A DNA stretch of 64,000 nucleotides from Paenibacillus helianthi (GCF_001909055.1 NZ_LVWI01000030.1:1-64000); one strand, 5' to 3'; counted from the stretch's first letter, positions 23,900-33,373 are shown. The notes: generated from the letters alone by a model not told the origin. Numbers and translations: made by a program.

Positions 23900-24384
23900 A
23901 GAATCATAGCGACGAAAAATATGCTCTGGAGAATGCCGCACTTGGCATATTTTTAAACCTATTCAACTTAAACCATAAGGATCAACTTAAATTAGTAGAA
24001 AAAAGAGAGAGTCCGGATTTCGTCTTGGAAAATTTGAAGGGCGAATTATTAGGACTTGAAGTAGCACACTTATTTTATGATTCTGAAGAAGCCAAAATGA
24101 TATTAGGTAGATCTAATAATGATCTGCATGGAATAGAGATTTATGAAAATTTTATTAGTGCCCTGAATCATCTATTAAAACAAAAAGAAAAAAAGATTTT
24201 AAAATATGAAAATACATATCCTACGGCACTATTAATTAGAAATGCTTCTCCTATTTTTGGAATGAGTTGCTTATTAAGAAATAAAAATTTGATATATAAG
24301 CCAAGGGTGTATAACAATGTATGGTTTGTTTCGAAAGATGGGAATTATAACGACTGGTTAATGACAGATATTCTGAAAGTTTAA
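23896..24384 (+). CDS. Hypothetical protein with nuclease-like segment
   Basis: 162 residues. Start overlaps the lipoprotein stop by four bases (ATGA). The stretch ESPDFVLENLKGELLGLEVA has the spacing of a PD-(D/E)xK-type core (PDF...GLEV), but the expected lysine is not obvious, so a nuclease function is doubtful. Last gene of the coupled three-gene unit. I do not recognise the family. Confidence 0.6.
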   Translation: MKNHSDEKYALENAALGIFLNLFNLNHKDQLKLVEKRESPDFVLENLKGELLGLEVAHLFYDSEEAKMILGRSNNDLHGIEIYENFISALNHLLKQKEKKILKYENTYPTALLIRNASPIFGMSCLLRNKNLIYKPRVYNNVWFVSKDGNYNDWLMTDILKV

Positions 24385-24463
24385 TCTAAGATATGAGAAA
24401 CCGTGAAATCATACCAATGGCTGAACAGTGACGAAGTGAGTACGATAAGCGAATGAGCATGAT

Positions 24464-24745
24464 TTGATACATGATGCAAAAGTAACTTCAATCGAAATAC
24501 CTTCTACGGACATTTTCATCATGAACCTGGATTGTAGAGGGGGCTACCATTATCAAACCGATATCAAAGTAACATTTACAGGGGTGAAGTGCCTACAACC
24601 TTCAGACTTAAGTGCAGGCAGTTACTGGCTGTACGATGAAGTGTACTCCACAGAAGCCGGGTTTGAGCTTAACGTTTTATTTGACAGTCCATTAGTGGAA
24701 TTCACGGTCATAGCGGATAACGTTATTATCGAGATTTCTTCATGA
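24464..24745 (+). CDS. Hypothetical protein, possibly 5' truncated
   Basis: 93 residues from a TTG; in frame the open stretch begins after a stop at 24446. No ribosome site or ATG is available, although the sequence (GGYHYQTDIKVTFTGVKC, later VYSTEAGFELNVLFDSP) reads as a real beta-rich protein of the kind seen among immunity-like families. It may have lost its start by deletion of the upstream part. No function can be assigned. Confidence 0.45.
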   Translation: MIHDAKVTSIEIPSTDIFIMNLDCRGGYHYQTDIKVTFTGVKCLQPSDLSAGSYWLYDEVYSTEAGFELNVLFDSPLVEFTVIADNVIIEISS

Positions 24746-24832
24746 AATGACCCGGCACGACAGAGAATCAGCTATCATTGAATAGAGCCAGCTGGAAGGA
24801 TTTATTCTTAAGGACAAACAGAGTGGGGGGAT

Positions 24833-25390
24833 ATGGTGTTCCGGATATATGAACTTAAGGAAAAAAAGGATTTTTTTGAAAGCGCTGTCCAATTGTTTTG
24901 GAGCGAGTGGGGAAGCGATCTGAATTATCAATTCTATTACGACTGTATGCTTCATTCCATGAAAACGGAGGATGGCTTGCCGCGTTTTTATATTGCCATA
25001 CAAAATGGCTCAATCATTGGTACATATGCGTTGCTAAGGAATGACTTGATCAGCCGCCAAGATGTTTTTCCGTGGCTTGCTTGTTTGTATGTGGTACCGG
25101 AGTTTAGAGGACAAAAGATGGGAGCCGAACTACTGCAACATGCACTTCAGAAATCCCGGGAATTGGGACATGACAACCTGTATCTCTGTACCGATCTGGA
25201 CGGCTATTACGAAAAGCTTGGGTGGAGCCACTTCGCGAATGGATATATATTTAATGGCACAGAAATGAAAATTTATACGGCCCCTACATCAACGATTACA
25301 TCTATAGATGGGTATCCAGTGATCCAATCCCTTAAGGAATGCCCTGAACAACCTTTATCACATACATTTCTGAATCTTGGCCAGCCGTAA
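24833..25390 (+). CDS. GNAT N-acetyltransferase, first of a tandem pair
   Basis: 185 residues. The central LYVVPEFRGQKMGAELLQHA is the acetyl-CoA binding loop and YYEKLGW the usual C-terminal signature. GTGGGGGG precedes the ATG. Stop and next start overlap (TAATG), and the downstream protein is a clear relative, so this is a tandem duplication translated as a coupled pair. Acceptor unknown. Confidence 0.85.
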   Translation: MVFRIYELKEKKDFFESAVQLFWSEWGSDLNYQFYYDCMLHSMKTEDGLPRFYIAIQNGSIIGTYALLRNDLISRQDVFPWLACLYVVPEFRGQKMGAELLQHALQKSRELGHDNLYLCTDLDGYYEKLGWSHFANGYIFNGTEMKIYTAPTSTITSIDGYPVIQSLKECPEQPLSHTFLNLGQP

Positions 25391-25764
25391 TGGACATCGT
25401 GATCGCTCAAATGGAAGAAAGTTTATCTACAGTGGACGCTTTACCATTGACCTTCTTAATGTTAAGGAACAACCGGATTATCGGCTTCTATCAATTGAAT
25501 GAACAGGAATATTTGGTTCGAAAAGATTTATCACCTTGGATCGGACCGTTGTTCATCGACAAGAACGAGCGGGGGCAGGCTCTAGGAGCCATGCCTTTGC
25601 AGCACGCAAGGAAAATAGCAGGCAGCCGGTTGGGGGTTGAAAAGGTCTACTTAACTACGGATCATATTCAATATTACGAAAAATATGGTTTCCGTGAGAT
25701 CGGACTGAGCCTTTTTGAGTGGGGCCGCCCCAGCAAAATATATGAGCATGATACTTTATGCTGA
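25390..25764 (+). CDS. GNAT-like protein, second of the pair, shortened
   Basis: 124 residues. Aligns by eye to the middle of the upstream GNAT (FIDKNERGQALGAMPLQHAR against its acetyl-CoA loop, YYEKYGF against YYEKLGW), but lacks the first 30 or so residues of the fold. Translation depends on the overlapping stop/start TAATG. It may be a subunit that works with its neighbour, or a degenerating duplicate. Confidence 0.7.
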   Translation: MDIVIAQMEESLSTVDALPLTFLMLRNNRIIGFYQLNEQEYLVRKDLSPWIGPLFIDKNERGQALGAMPLQHARKIAGSRLGVEKVYLTTDHIQYYEKYGFREIGLSLFEWGRPSKIYEHDTLC

Positions 25765-25814
25765 CGGAATTCTGTATACGTTCATAGCTGTCTTGCCTCA
25801 GAAAAGAGACTTAT

Positions 25815-25850
25815 ACCTTCTTTTATCCTCCGGGATGAGGGAAGGTTTTT
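25815..25850 (+). terminator. Intrinsic terminator
   Basis: ACCTTCTTTTATCC pairs with GGATGAGGGAAGGT and is followed by TTTT. It ends the GNAT pair and lies in the gap before the convergent PadR gene. Confidence 0.85.
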
Positions 25851-25865
25851 CTGTATGCTTATCTG

Positions 25866-26405
25866 TTACAACGATTTGCAATATTGAATGAAGTTTTCCA
25901 GCCATTGTATCGTTACCGTTTCACGTAAAATAGCTCCATCCAATATGAAATAATCACCAAAATCCACGCTATCATGTGGTGGAATACTTTGGTGACGTTC
26001 ATTGTTTTTGCGTAAATGTTGCAGCCGCTCCTGATGCTGAAGCAACTGATGCTCTAAGAGGTGTATCCGGGTTGGCACATCCAGATGATTCGAAAAGTAC
26101 ATTCTAAGCCGAAACACATCTTTGGGAGTGGGTTCTAAAGGCTCCGCTTGTTTTAACCATTTCAAAAAAGCTTCTTTGCCCTCCTCCGTAATCGAATACA
26201 TTTTTTTCTCCAGGATCTCTCCGCTAATTTGGATTTCGTAAACGATAAGTCCCTCGTCAAACAGTTTTTTTAATTCCGGATAGATCTGGCTGTGCTTTGC
26301 ATTCCAGAATTCACCTAAATCTTTGCTGAATTCTTTACCAATATCATAACCCGTCATAGGCTCGTTATTTAGTAACCCCAAAATGGCATACTTTAAAGTT
26401 CTCAT
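25866..26405 (-). CDS. PadR-family transcriptional regulator
   Basis: 179 residues. N-terminal winged helix (MRTLKYAILGLLNNEPMTGY) and a C-terminal helical dimerisation domain of the Vir_act_alpha_C type, as in PadR subfamily s1 proteins. GGAAG precedes the ATG. It is divergent from an MFS transporter and an old-yellow-enzyme reductase, which are its probable targets, and a matching PadR-type operator lies between them. Confidence 0.9.
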   Translation of the reverse strand: MRTLKYAILGLLNNEPMTGYDIGKEFSKDLGEFWNAKHSQIYPELKKLFDEGLIVYEIQISGEILEKKMYSITEEGKEAFLKWLKQAEPLEPTPKDVFRLRMYFSNHLDVPTRIHLLEHQLLQHQERLQHLRKNNERHQSIPPHDSVDFGDYFILDGAILRETVTIQWLENFIQYCKSL

Positions 26406-26501
26406 AAGGCTCGCTTCTTCCTATACATTTCGTCTTTTTGATTTGTTAAGTATAGCATATTTTGGTGCTCGCAATAAGGATTGATACAAGGCTCGCACAA
26501 C

Positions 26502-26517
26502 ATGTATTTTAGGACAT
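26502..26517. promoter_or_regulatory. PadR-type operator ATGT-N8-ACAT
   Basis: ATGTATTTTAGGACAT is an exact ATGT-N8-ACAT palindrome, the site recognised by PadR regulators. It lies in the divergent space between the padR-type gene (97 bases from its start) and the transporter gene. A second, partial ACATACATGT motif follows at about 26525. Confidence 0.7.
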
Positions 26518-26623
26518 ATAAATACATACATGTTTATATTGATATAAATAAAATCCTGTGTTAATATGTACTCAAATGGTGTGAATAAATTCACAATACA
26601 ATTTGAAGGAGAGAAGAATCTCA

Positions 26624-27892
26624 GTGGAGCTTACGAAAAAGCGATGGATTATTCTGATTGCAAGCTGCTTTATTAATCTGTGTATTGGATCAATTTACGG
26701 ATGGAGTGTATTTGCTGCCCCAATGGCTGCGTATTTGAGCAGTGTCACAGGACGTACTTTAACACCGGGGGATTTGGCTATTGCCTTTACCATTACAAAT
26801 TCAGTAGGGCCTATCACGATGATTTCTGGTGGGTGGATCAATGACCGATTTGGACCCAAGAAAGTAATCTTTGCAGGGGGCTTGTTATTTGGAGGCGGTA
26901 TGCTTTTATCAGGGTTTGCAACATCTGTAGGCTTCCTGGTATTTGCTTACGGTATCGTACTCGGCCTTGGTACAGGAATGGTTTACGGATGCACGATCAG
27001 CAACTCGATTAAGTTTTTTCCTGACAAACGGGGTTTGGTTGGCGGTGTAACCACGGCTGCTTATGGATTGAGCTCAGTGATAATCCCTCCGATTGCCAAC
27101 GGATTAATAAGTACTTCCAGTGTAAAAACGGCATTCATTATACTCGGTATCGCATTTCTTGTGATTATATGTGCTGCTTCTTTCTTCATCGAGAAATGCC
27201 CATCTGATTTTGTTCCGTCCGGATGGTCACCGAAGGCTGTACATGTTGGCCGCTCTTTGAAGAATGACAAGGACTGGAAAGGCATGCTTGCCAATCCGCT
27301 ATTTTATGTAATGATCGCGTTATTGATCAGTGGAGCTTTTGCCGGACTAATGTGTACATCCCAAGCTTCACCTATCGCTCAGAAAATGGTTGGCCTGTCT
27401 GCGGCAGCCGCTACAACCGCTGTTTCCATATTGGCTCTTTTTAACACGGGTGGACGAATCATTGCAGGCTATATTTCAGACAAAATCGGTCGAATCAATA
27501 CCCTGGCCATTTCTTCTCTCTTTTCGGTAATCGGACTCACCTTACTGTATTTATCCGGAGAAAACAGTGTGGCGACCTTTTATATCGGTATTTCGGTGAT
27601 CGGATTAAGCTTTGGCTCACTGATGGGGGTATTTCCCGGATTTACTGCAGATCAGTTTGGTGCAAAAAATAACAGTGTGAATTATGGCATTATGTTCATT
27701 GGATTTGCAATCGCAGGATATTTTGGGCCGTCCATTATGAAGAATGTATACAGCGTAGACGGTAGTTACCAGAGAGCCTTTGTCATTGCGGCTGTTTTTG
27801 GCATCACCGGATTTGTCCTGACCTTTGTATATAAGTGGGCCGTCAAGTATCAGCAGACGGCTGCTAATAAGAATCAGAAAGCTATCATTTAA
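26624..27892 (+). CDS. OFA-family MFS transporter (oxalate/formate antiporter type)
   Basis: 422 residues with about 12 transmembrane helices and the MFS motif A between helices 2 and 3 (GGWINDRFGPKKVIFAGG). N-terminal SIYGWSVFAAPM is typical of the oxalate/formate antiporter family. I take GTG 26624, after AAGGAG; the earlier TTG at 26603 has no ribosome site. It is followed 39 bases later by a flavoprotein reductase, so the pair may import and reduce an organic acid. Divergent PadR regulator next door. Confidence 0.88.
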   Translation: MELTKKRWIILIASCFINLCIGSIYGWSVFAAPMAAYLSSVTGRTLTPGDLAIAFTITNSVGPITMISGGWINDRFGPKKVIFAGGLLFGGGMLLSGFATSVGFLVFAYGIVLGLGTGMVYGCTISNSIKFFPDKRGLVGGVTTAAYGLSSVIIPPIANGLISTSSVKTAFIILGIAFLVIICAASFFIEKCPSDFVPSGWSPKAVHVGRSLKNDKDWKGMLANPLFYVMIALLISGAFAGLMCTSQASPIAQKMVGLSAAAATTAVSILALFNTGGRIIAGYISDKIGRINTLAISSLFSVIGLTLLYLSGENSVATFYIGISVIGLSFGSLMGVFPGFTADQFGAKNNSVNYGIMFIGFAIAGYFGPSIMKNVYSVDGSYQRAFVIAAVFGITGFVLTFVYKWAVKYQQTAANKNQKAII

Positions 27893-27931
27893 ATGTAAGA
27901 AGAATCATCAACAGAGAAGGAGTAAGAAAGC

Positions 27932-29881
27932 ATGCATAGAAAATATCCAAACTTAAGCAAGCCCATCACCATCGGTAATGTGACTTTTAGAAATAGAATG
28001 TTTGGCGCACCTATGGGAGGAACAGATATTACAGCTGACTGCACTATTGGTCCCAAATCTACTGCTTTTTATGAATTAAGAGCAAAAGGCGGCGCTGCCT
28101 CAGTTACAGTCAGTGAAGTTGTAGTTCACCCCGAGACAGAAGCTTCTCATATGTATCATCTGGATTTGGGAACAGTGGATTCTTTGGCCAGCTTTACGTA
28201 TACAGCAGATGCTATCCGCCGTCACGGGGCCATTGCCAGTGTGGAGCTATCCCATTCGGGTCAATATGCAGGAACTTATCTGACTGATAAAAATAAGAAA
28301 CAAGGACTTGCCCAGTGGGGCCCCAGCCCCGGGGTGCGCCCAGACGGCAGAGAAGTTAAGGAGCTTACGCAAGAACTGATTGATGACATTGTAGCTGCTT
28401 ATGGTACCTGTGCGGGACTTGCAAAGCGAGCAGGTTTTGAAATGATTATGGTTCATGGCGGGCATGGTTGGTTGATTAATCAGTTCTTTTCTCCTCATTT
28501 CAATCGCAGAACGGATAAGTATGGCGGATCTTTGGAGAATCGGGTGCGTTTTGCCCAGGAGGTTCTTGACAGTGTCCGTGAAGCTGTTGGCGCTGGTTTT
28601 CCCATAGAGTTTAGAATGAGTGGCTCCGAGTTGTTTGAAGGCGGCTATGATCTGACAGAAGGGATTGAAATTGCTAAATTACTGGAATCAAGGATCGACC
28701 TGCTACATGTATCTGCCGGAACGTATCAGACAGGGTTTGGTATCACACACCCTTCTATGTTCTTGCCTCATGGCAGTAATGTTTATCTTGCGGCAGAGAT
28801 CAAGAAGCATGTTAGTGTTCCGGTTGCAACGGTTGGCGGATTAAATGACCCTGCTCAAATGGAAGAAATCATTGCCAGCGGTCAGGCGGATGTTGTAGAA
28901 ATGGCCCGTGCCCTCCTGGCGGATCCCGAGCTCCCCAAAAAGGTGATGAGCAACCGGAATGAGGATATTATCAAGTGTCTGAGATGCTTTACCTGTATGG
29001 CAGAACGTGCCGAAACATCCACAAGACGCTGTACAGTTAACCCGCTCATTGGTCGTGAAATGGATGGAACCGAAATATATCCTTCTCCTAATTCACGCAA
29101 GGTTTTGGTAGCTGGCGGAGGCCCGGGTGGACTGTATGCCGCGCTTACCGCAGCTAAACGCGGACATCAAGTCATTTTATGTGAGAAGTCTGATGACGTA
29201 GGGGGTATCTTGAGGGGTGAACAGGCCATTCCATTTAAATATGAGATGTATGAGTTGGGAGTAACTCTCGGAAAACTCGCCAAGGACGCCGGTGTTGAGA
29301 TTCGTTTGAATACACCTGTGACTAAAGCGTATGCTGAGAAAGAAGAGGTTGATGCGTTAATTATTGCCGTCGGTTCCGCAGCCATTGTTCCTCCAATCCC
29401 TGGATTAAACGGAGATAACGTAGTCGTTGTGAATGACTATTATCTGGAGAAGGACAAGGTCAGTGATAGCGTAATCGTATTGGGAGGCGGTCTGGCAGGC
29501 TGTGAAGCCGCCATTCACCTTGCCCAGGAGGGTAAGACTGTCCATCTGGTAGAGATGAGAACGGAGCTGGCTCCAGATGCTAATATCAGACATCGTCCCA
29601 TTATGCTGAAAGAAATTGAAAAGAACAACATTCAAGTGCATTTAGGATATAAAGGGCTGCGTGTCACACAAGAAGGTGTGGTTTGCGCGGAGCCAAATGG
29701 GGAAGAGGTTCTTGTTCCGGGTACTTCGGTCATTTGTGCGCTTGGACAACGAGCTAGAAGAAATGTAGTAGATGAGTTATTGGATTGCGCACCTTATGTT
29801 GCCCAAATTGGGGACTGCGTTAAGGCATCAACGATTACGACTGCAATCTATCAAGGATATCATGCCGCACTTGATATTTAA
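27932..29881 (+). CDS. NADH:flavin oxidoreductase / 2,4-dienoyl-CoA reductase family flavo-iron-sulfur enzyme
   Basis: 649 residues. The first ~370 form an old-yellow-enzyme TIM barrel for FMN and substrate, then a cysteine cluster KCLRCFTC...RRC for a 4Fe-4S centre, then two Rossmann domains, with GGGPGG for FAD and GGGLAG for NAD(P)H. This layout is that of dienoyl-CoA reductase, BaiCD/BaiH and related enoate reductases. It reduces a C=C bond of an unsaturated acid or CoA ester; which one is unknown. The MFS gene upstream likely supplies the substrate. Confidence 0.9.
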   Translation: MHRKYPNLSKPITIGNVTFRNRMFGAPMGGTDITADCTIGPKSTAFYELRAKGGAASVTVSEVVVHPETEASHMYHLDLGTVDSLASFTYTADAIRRHGAIASVELSHSGQYAGTYLTDKNKKQGLAQWGPSPGVRPDGREVKELTQELIDDIVAAYGTCAGLAKRAGFEMIMVHGGHGWLINQFFSPHFNRRTDKYGGSLENRVRFAQEVLDSVREAVGAGFPIEFRMSGSELFEGGYDLTEGIEIAKLLESRIDLLHVSAGTYQTGFGITHPSMFLPHGSNVYLAAEIKKHVSVPVATVGGLNDPAQMEEIIASGQADVVEMARALLADPELPKKVMSNRNEDIIKCLRCFTCMAERAETSTRRCTVNPLIGREMDGTEIYPSPNSRKVLVAGGGPGGLYAALTAAKRGHQVILCEKSDDVGGILRGEQAIPFKYEMYELGVTLGKLAKDAGVEIRLNTPVTKAYAEKEEVDALIIAVGSAAIVPPIPGLNGDNVVVVNDYYLEKDKVSDSVIVLGGGLAGCEAAIHLAQEGKTVHLVEMRTELAPDANIRHRPIMLKEIEKNNIQVHLGYKGLRVTQEGVVCAEPNGEEVLVPGTSVICALGQRARRNVVDELLDCAPYVAQIGDCVKASTITTAIYQGYHAALDI

Positions 29882-29888
29882 CGCTGCT

Positions 29889-29930
29889 AAACCTTCTTTC
29901 ATCCTTCGGGAGGAGAGGAGGTTTATTTTT
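29889..29930 (+). terminator. Intrinsic terminator
   Basis: AAACCTTCTTTC pairs with GAGAGGAGGTTT around a TTCGGG loop region and is followed by a T-rich run. Same hairpin family as at 6850 and 25815. Confidence 0.82.
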
Positions 29931-29969
29931 GTTTGGTGAGAGAGTAGCTGAAACTAGAAAAAGACGATG

Positions 29970-30011
29970 GCCAGCAATCCGATTAAATAAATTAATCTGT
30001 GATTTGCTGGC
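29970..30011 (-). terminator. Terminator hairpin of the SLH phosphatase gene
   Basis: GCCAGCAA...GATTAA-ATAAA-TTAATC...TTGCTGGC forms a two-part stem. On the minus strand it is followed by a T-rich run. Confidence 0.75.
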
Positions 30012-30031
30012 TATCGCCCTGGTTGTTGAAG

Positions 30032-33000
30032 CTATTGAATCATTCCTTGCAAAAGCACTGTCATCATTTTAGCGGCCTCAGCTCTGGTTGCGCCGCCTTT
30101 AGGATCCAATGTGTTATTGCCTTTGCCGGACAGGATTCCTGCTTTCTGCAAGGCAGTTACTGCATCCACGGCCCACGCACTAACGCTGCTGCTGTCTGCA
30201 AAGCCTGCGCTGCTGCTGTTGGCAGGCAGCGCGTAGCCCGCAAGATCAGCATAGCGCCCGATCATGACGCTGATTTCCTCGCGGCTGATGAAGGCATTCG
30301 GATTGAAATGATGGTTGCCTGCCCCATTCACGATGTTATTCGCGGCAGCCCACGCTACATAAGGCAGGTACCAGTCACCGGCTTTGACATCGGTAAACGC
30401 TGAGGAGGAATACCCTGAGACATCCGCATTGGCGAGTCCTGCCAGCATTTTGGCAAATTCTGCCCGGGTGATTCCCTTATCGGGTGCGAACGTGTTGGCG
30501 CCTGTACCGGAAATAATATGGTGCGCAGCCAGGTAGGTAATATAGCTGCTGCCCCAGTGACCGGATGTGTCGCTAAAGCTGATTTTGTTATAGCCTACGG
30601 CGTATTTGCTGAGGTGATTGGTTAACAATGAGACAGTTCCTGTCTCCTGGTTATATCCCGACTTAACGACCGCATTAGGCTTGCCGCTACTGTCAATGTA
30701 ATAGGCGGTAATGGCGTTAGCATCTTCACCTTGGGCGAGCTTGAACGGAATACTGATCTTGAGGCTTCCGCCTCCAAAGCTGGTCAGGCTTGAAGCGCCA
30801 GACTGAACGGTATACTCCAGCATAGGCCGTGTGCCGACCAGACTTGCTGCTTCAGAAGAAAGGCCGGCAGTAGCTGCTGGAGCGATTCCCATGCGGATAC
30901 TGTCTCCCCCGGCGTTTTTCAACGACCCCAAGGCGGCTTTGTTAAAGGATATGCTTCCGAATTGGGTTACAAGTTCCACTTCAGCAGTTTTACTCTCGAA
31001 CAGTTTGCTGATGGCATCCTTGGAAAGTATGATTCCAACTGACTTTGCATGGTCTACGGTTCCCACATTCAGCTGTACTGAGATCTTTGCTGCGGTAGAA
31101 GAGCTGACCTTAGTCAACAAGTCAGTAATTTGGGAATCCTTAATCGTTGCCTCTGCTTTCCCGCTGGAATCGGCAGTTGCCGTTACCGATAGGCTCTGCT
31201 TTCCGTTATCTGTCCCCGGACTGGATGCGGGACTTGGAGCAGCCGAAGGCACTGGGGAAGGTGTTGGCGTTGCCACTGGACCATTCCCGCCAGAAGAAGA
31301 GCTGGAAATGGTGCTTAAGGATGATTTTAAAGGACGGCTTGAGTTATCCGTAAGGTCATAAGCGATGACAGAGAACGAATAGGCTGTGCCTGGAGTCAAT
31401 CCGGTTACATTATAGGAGTAGGTAGCACCGGTTACGGTGTGAAGCAGTGTGCTGTCACGATATACGCTGTAGCTGACTACCCCTTCGTTGTCTATCGCCG
31501 CCGGCCAATTCAAGGTAAGGCCCGATTGGGTACTATTTGAACCGGTCAGTTTGGCGTCTGCCGGCCAGCTTGGTGCCTCGAGGTCTACAGCGAGCTGGAT
31601 GCTGTTAGCGTTATAGATGACCTTCATTTTGTATTGGCTGGGCAGCCCCGTTGTCTCTACGGAAGAAAATTCTCCGCTCCGCTGATCCTTACCATGGGTG
31701 ATGAGTGTAATCACACCGTCAGGTACGTAATGATTCAAAAAGTTCAGACGTAATGTACCGCCAGCCTGTACTTTGCCCTTAATATCGAGCAGATCGTTTG
31801 TACTGCTAAGGTTCAGTTCAAGTGTGCCGCCGGCAGATTGACTGAAATTCCCGCCGATGGTCATCTGTCCAGGAACATTCTGAATCAGGGTTCCCCCGTG
31901 GTTGTTCACATCGCCGGTTCCGAAAGCTGCCGCCGAATTTCCCTCAAGCGTACCTTCATTCAGCTGTGTACCTCCGGAATAACTATTGTTCCCCTGAAGC
32001 TTGAGCGTCCCCGTTCCCTTTTTGGTCAGCCCGCCTGTGCCGGAAATGTCATTCCGCCAGCGGTCCAGGGCATTGAAGCCGCCTTGATAAGTGTCCATGG
32101 TCACTGTAACGTCATTCGCAAAAGCACCATAGCCATCTGCTGCGGCAAAGAGATTAAGCCGTCCCCATCCTTCCGGGTCATCAAGCACAGGATAGCCGGA
32201 GGGAAGCCCGGTCGTGGCTAAGACCCAGCGGCGCTGCGTGTCGTCCAGGTACGGCAGGCGTGTTTCGAGCAGGACTTCTGCGCCTTTTGGAACCACCGCT
32301 GGCTTAGTTGTGGAATCGATCGGACTGAATCCGTAGGTCAATCGCTCTGTGTAGTCTTGTTTATTCTTGGCGTAATTGCTGAACCGGTCATCAGCTGTGC
32401 CGGTCTGTGTCAACAAAAGACTATGCGCATCGTTATACGCCGTCTTTTTCAAAAGACTGTTGTTCGGTTCATTCAACGCAGCAGCAGACACCGCCGTAGC
32501 CATGACCCGTGCACCCATTACATCAAGCGGAGAGTGCATACCGGCAACGATACGGTTGTTTCCAAGTTCCGATGCCCGGGTAAGTAGTTCCTGAAACCGC
32601 TCCGGTACAGCATAGGCCATCGCTATTGCACTCAGGTAGGCGGCATTGGTATGGCCGCTTGGAAATCCGCCGTCGTTGCTGGGGTCAGCATTGATTGCAG
32701 GAACAAGGGACGGCACTACAATGGCCGGGCTGCTCCAGCGAAACGGGCGGGGATATTTATAATAGGTCTTTGACGGACTAGTTGAAGCACTGCTGTTGCG
32801 GAAGGTATTCACCAAGCTCACGATGCTGCCGAGACTGGAATTCGGATCGCCTGAACCATATTCTCCGCCGTTTCCCTGATCCTCATATTTAACCGTTGTG
32901 GCATCTGCGGGAATACCGGTGATTGTTGTCGTTGCTCCCACATGAAGTCTGTAGATATCGGTAAGGGAACCCAGGCCGTCCATGACGCTGTAGCTCTGTT

Positions 33001-33373
33001 TTCTCCGGTCATCCAGGTAGGCTGCGTCAGCTTCACTGGAGGTTCGTTTGGCGGCCATGTCTACCACCTTTTGGATGTTGGCATCCAGCACGCTGCTGTT
33101 CAATTTCGTGCTATCCCAGGTAGCACCAGGAGTCCACAGTTGTTCAAAACCGGAAAGAGTCCCGATCGCGGGGTTTGAGAGGGTCGTTTTGTTGGAGGAA
33201 GTATTGTTTTTGTAATTGTCTACATAATACCCCCAGGCCGGTGCAGGTGGCAGTGCCACTGATTCCGGGATGGGAGCCGCATTCGCACTCGCAACCATTC
33301 CACTTATGGAACTTAAAAGTAATGACAGACCCAAAGCTGCTGATACTTGCTTTTTCCTAAATCCCATTCTCAA
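30032..33373 (-). CDS. Surface PAP2-family phosphatase with autotransporter-type repeat, FN3 and SLH domains
   Basis: 1113 residues, exported and held to the wall by SLH domains. Signal peptide to about residue 33. The PAP2 acid phosphatase core has the motifs KYPRPF (206-211), PSGH (238-241) and RIVAGMHSPLD (274-284). A short autotransporter-associated beta-strand repeat (GTGTLKLQGNNSYSGGTQL) follows, then a fibronectin type III domain, a Pro/Ser/Thr-rich linker, an unassigned region and three SLH domains at the C-terminus. TTG start fits GGAG seven bases upstream. It would dephosphorylate an external substrate. A monocistronic gene, with its own terminator. Confidence 0.88.
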   Translation of the reverse strand: MRMGFRKKQVSAALGLSLLLSSISGMVASANAAPIPESVALPPAPAWGYYVDNYKNNTSSNKTTLSNPAIGTLSGFEQLWTPGATWDSTKLNSSVLDANIQKVVDMAAKRTSSEADAAYLDDRRKQSYSVMDGLGSLTDIYRLHVGATTTITGIPADATTVKYEDQGNGGEYGSGDPNSSLGSIVSLVNTFRNSSASTSPSKTYYKYPRPFRWSSPAIVVPSLVPAINADPSNDGGFPSGHTNAAYLSAIAMAYAVPERFQELLTRASELGNNRIVAGMHSPLDVMGARVMATAVSAAALNEPNNSLLKKTAYNDAHSLLLTQTGTADDRFSNYAKNKQDYTERLTYGFSPIDSTTKPAVVPKGAEVLLETRLPYLDDTQRRWVLATTGLPSGYPVLDDPEGWGRLNLFAAADGYGAFANDVTVTMDTYQGGFNALDRWRNDISGTGGLTKKGTGTLKLQGNNSYSGGTQLNEGTLEGNSAAAFGTGDVNNHGGTLIQNVPGQMTIGGNFSQSAGGTLELNLSSTNDLLDIKGKVQAGGTLRLNFLNHYVPDGVITLITHGKDQRSGEFSSVETTGLPSQYKMKVIYNANSIQLAVDLEAPSWPADAKLTGSNSTQSGLTLNWPAAIDNEGVVSYSVYRDSTLLHTVTGATYSYNVTGLTPGTAYSFSVIAYDLTDNSSRPLKSSLSTISSSSSGGNGPVATPTPSPVPSAAPSPASSPGTDNGKQSLSVTATADSSGKAEATIKDSQITDLLTKVSSSTAAKISVQLNVGTVDHAKSVGIILSKDAISKLFESKTAEVELVTQFGSISFNKAALGSLKNAGGDSIRMGIAPAATAGLSSEAASLVGTRPMLEYTVQSGASSLTSFGGGSLKISIPFKLAQGEDANAITAYYIDSSGKPNAVVKSGYNQETGTVSLLTNHLSKYAVGYNKISFSDTSGHWGSSYITYLAAHHIISGTGANTFAPDKGITRAEFAKMLAGLANADVSGYSSSAFTDVKAGDWYLPYVAWAAANNIVNGAGNHHFNPNAFISREEISVMIGRYADLAGYALPANSSSAGFADSSSVSAWAVDAVTALQKAGILSGKGNNTLDPKGGATRAEAAKMMTVLLQGMIQ

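Noticed and set aside
9611..25764. Prophage or classical integrative element in the accessory zone
   Set aside because: No integrase, recombinase, replication or structural phage gene was seen; only unrelated small genes and repeats.
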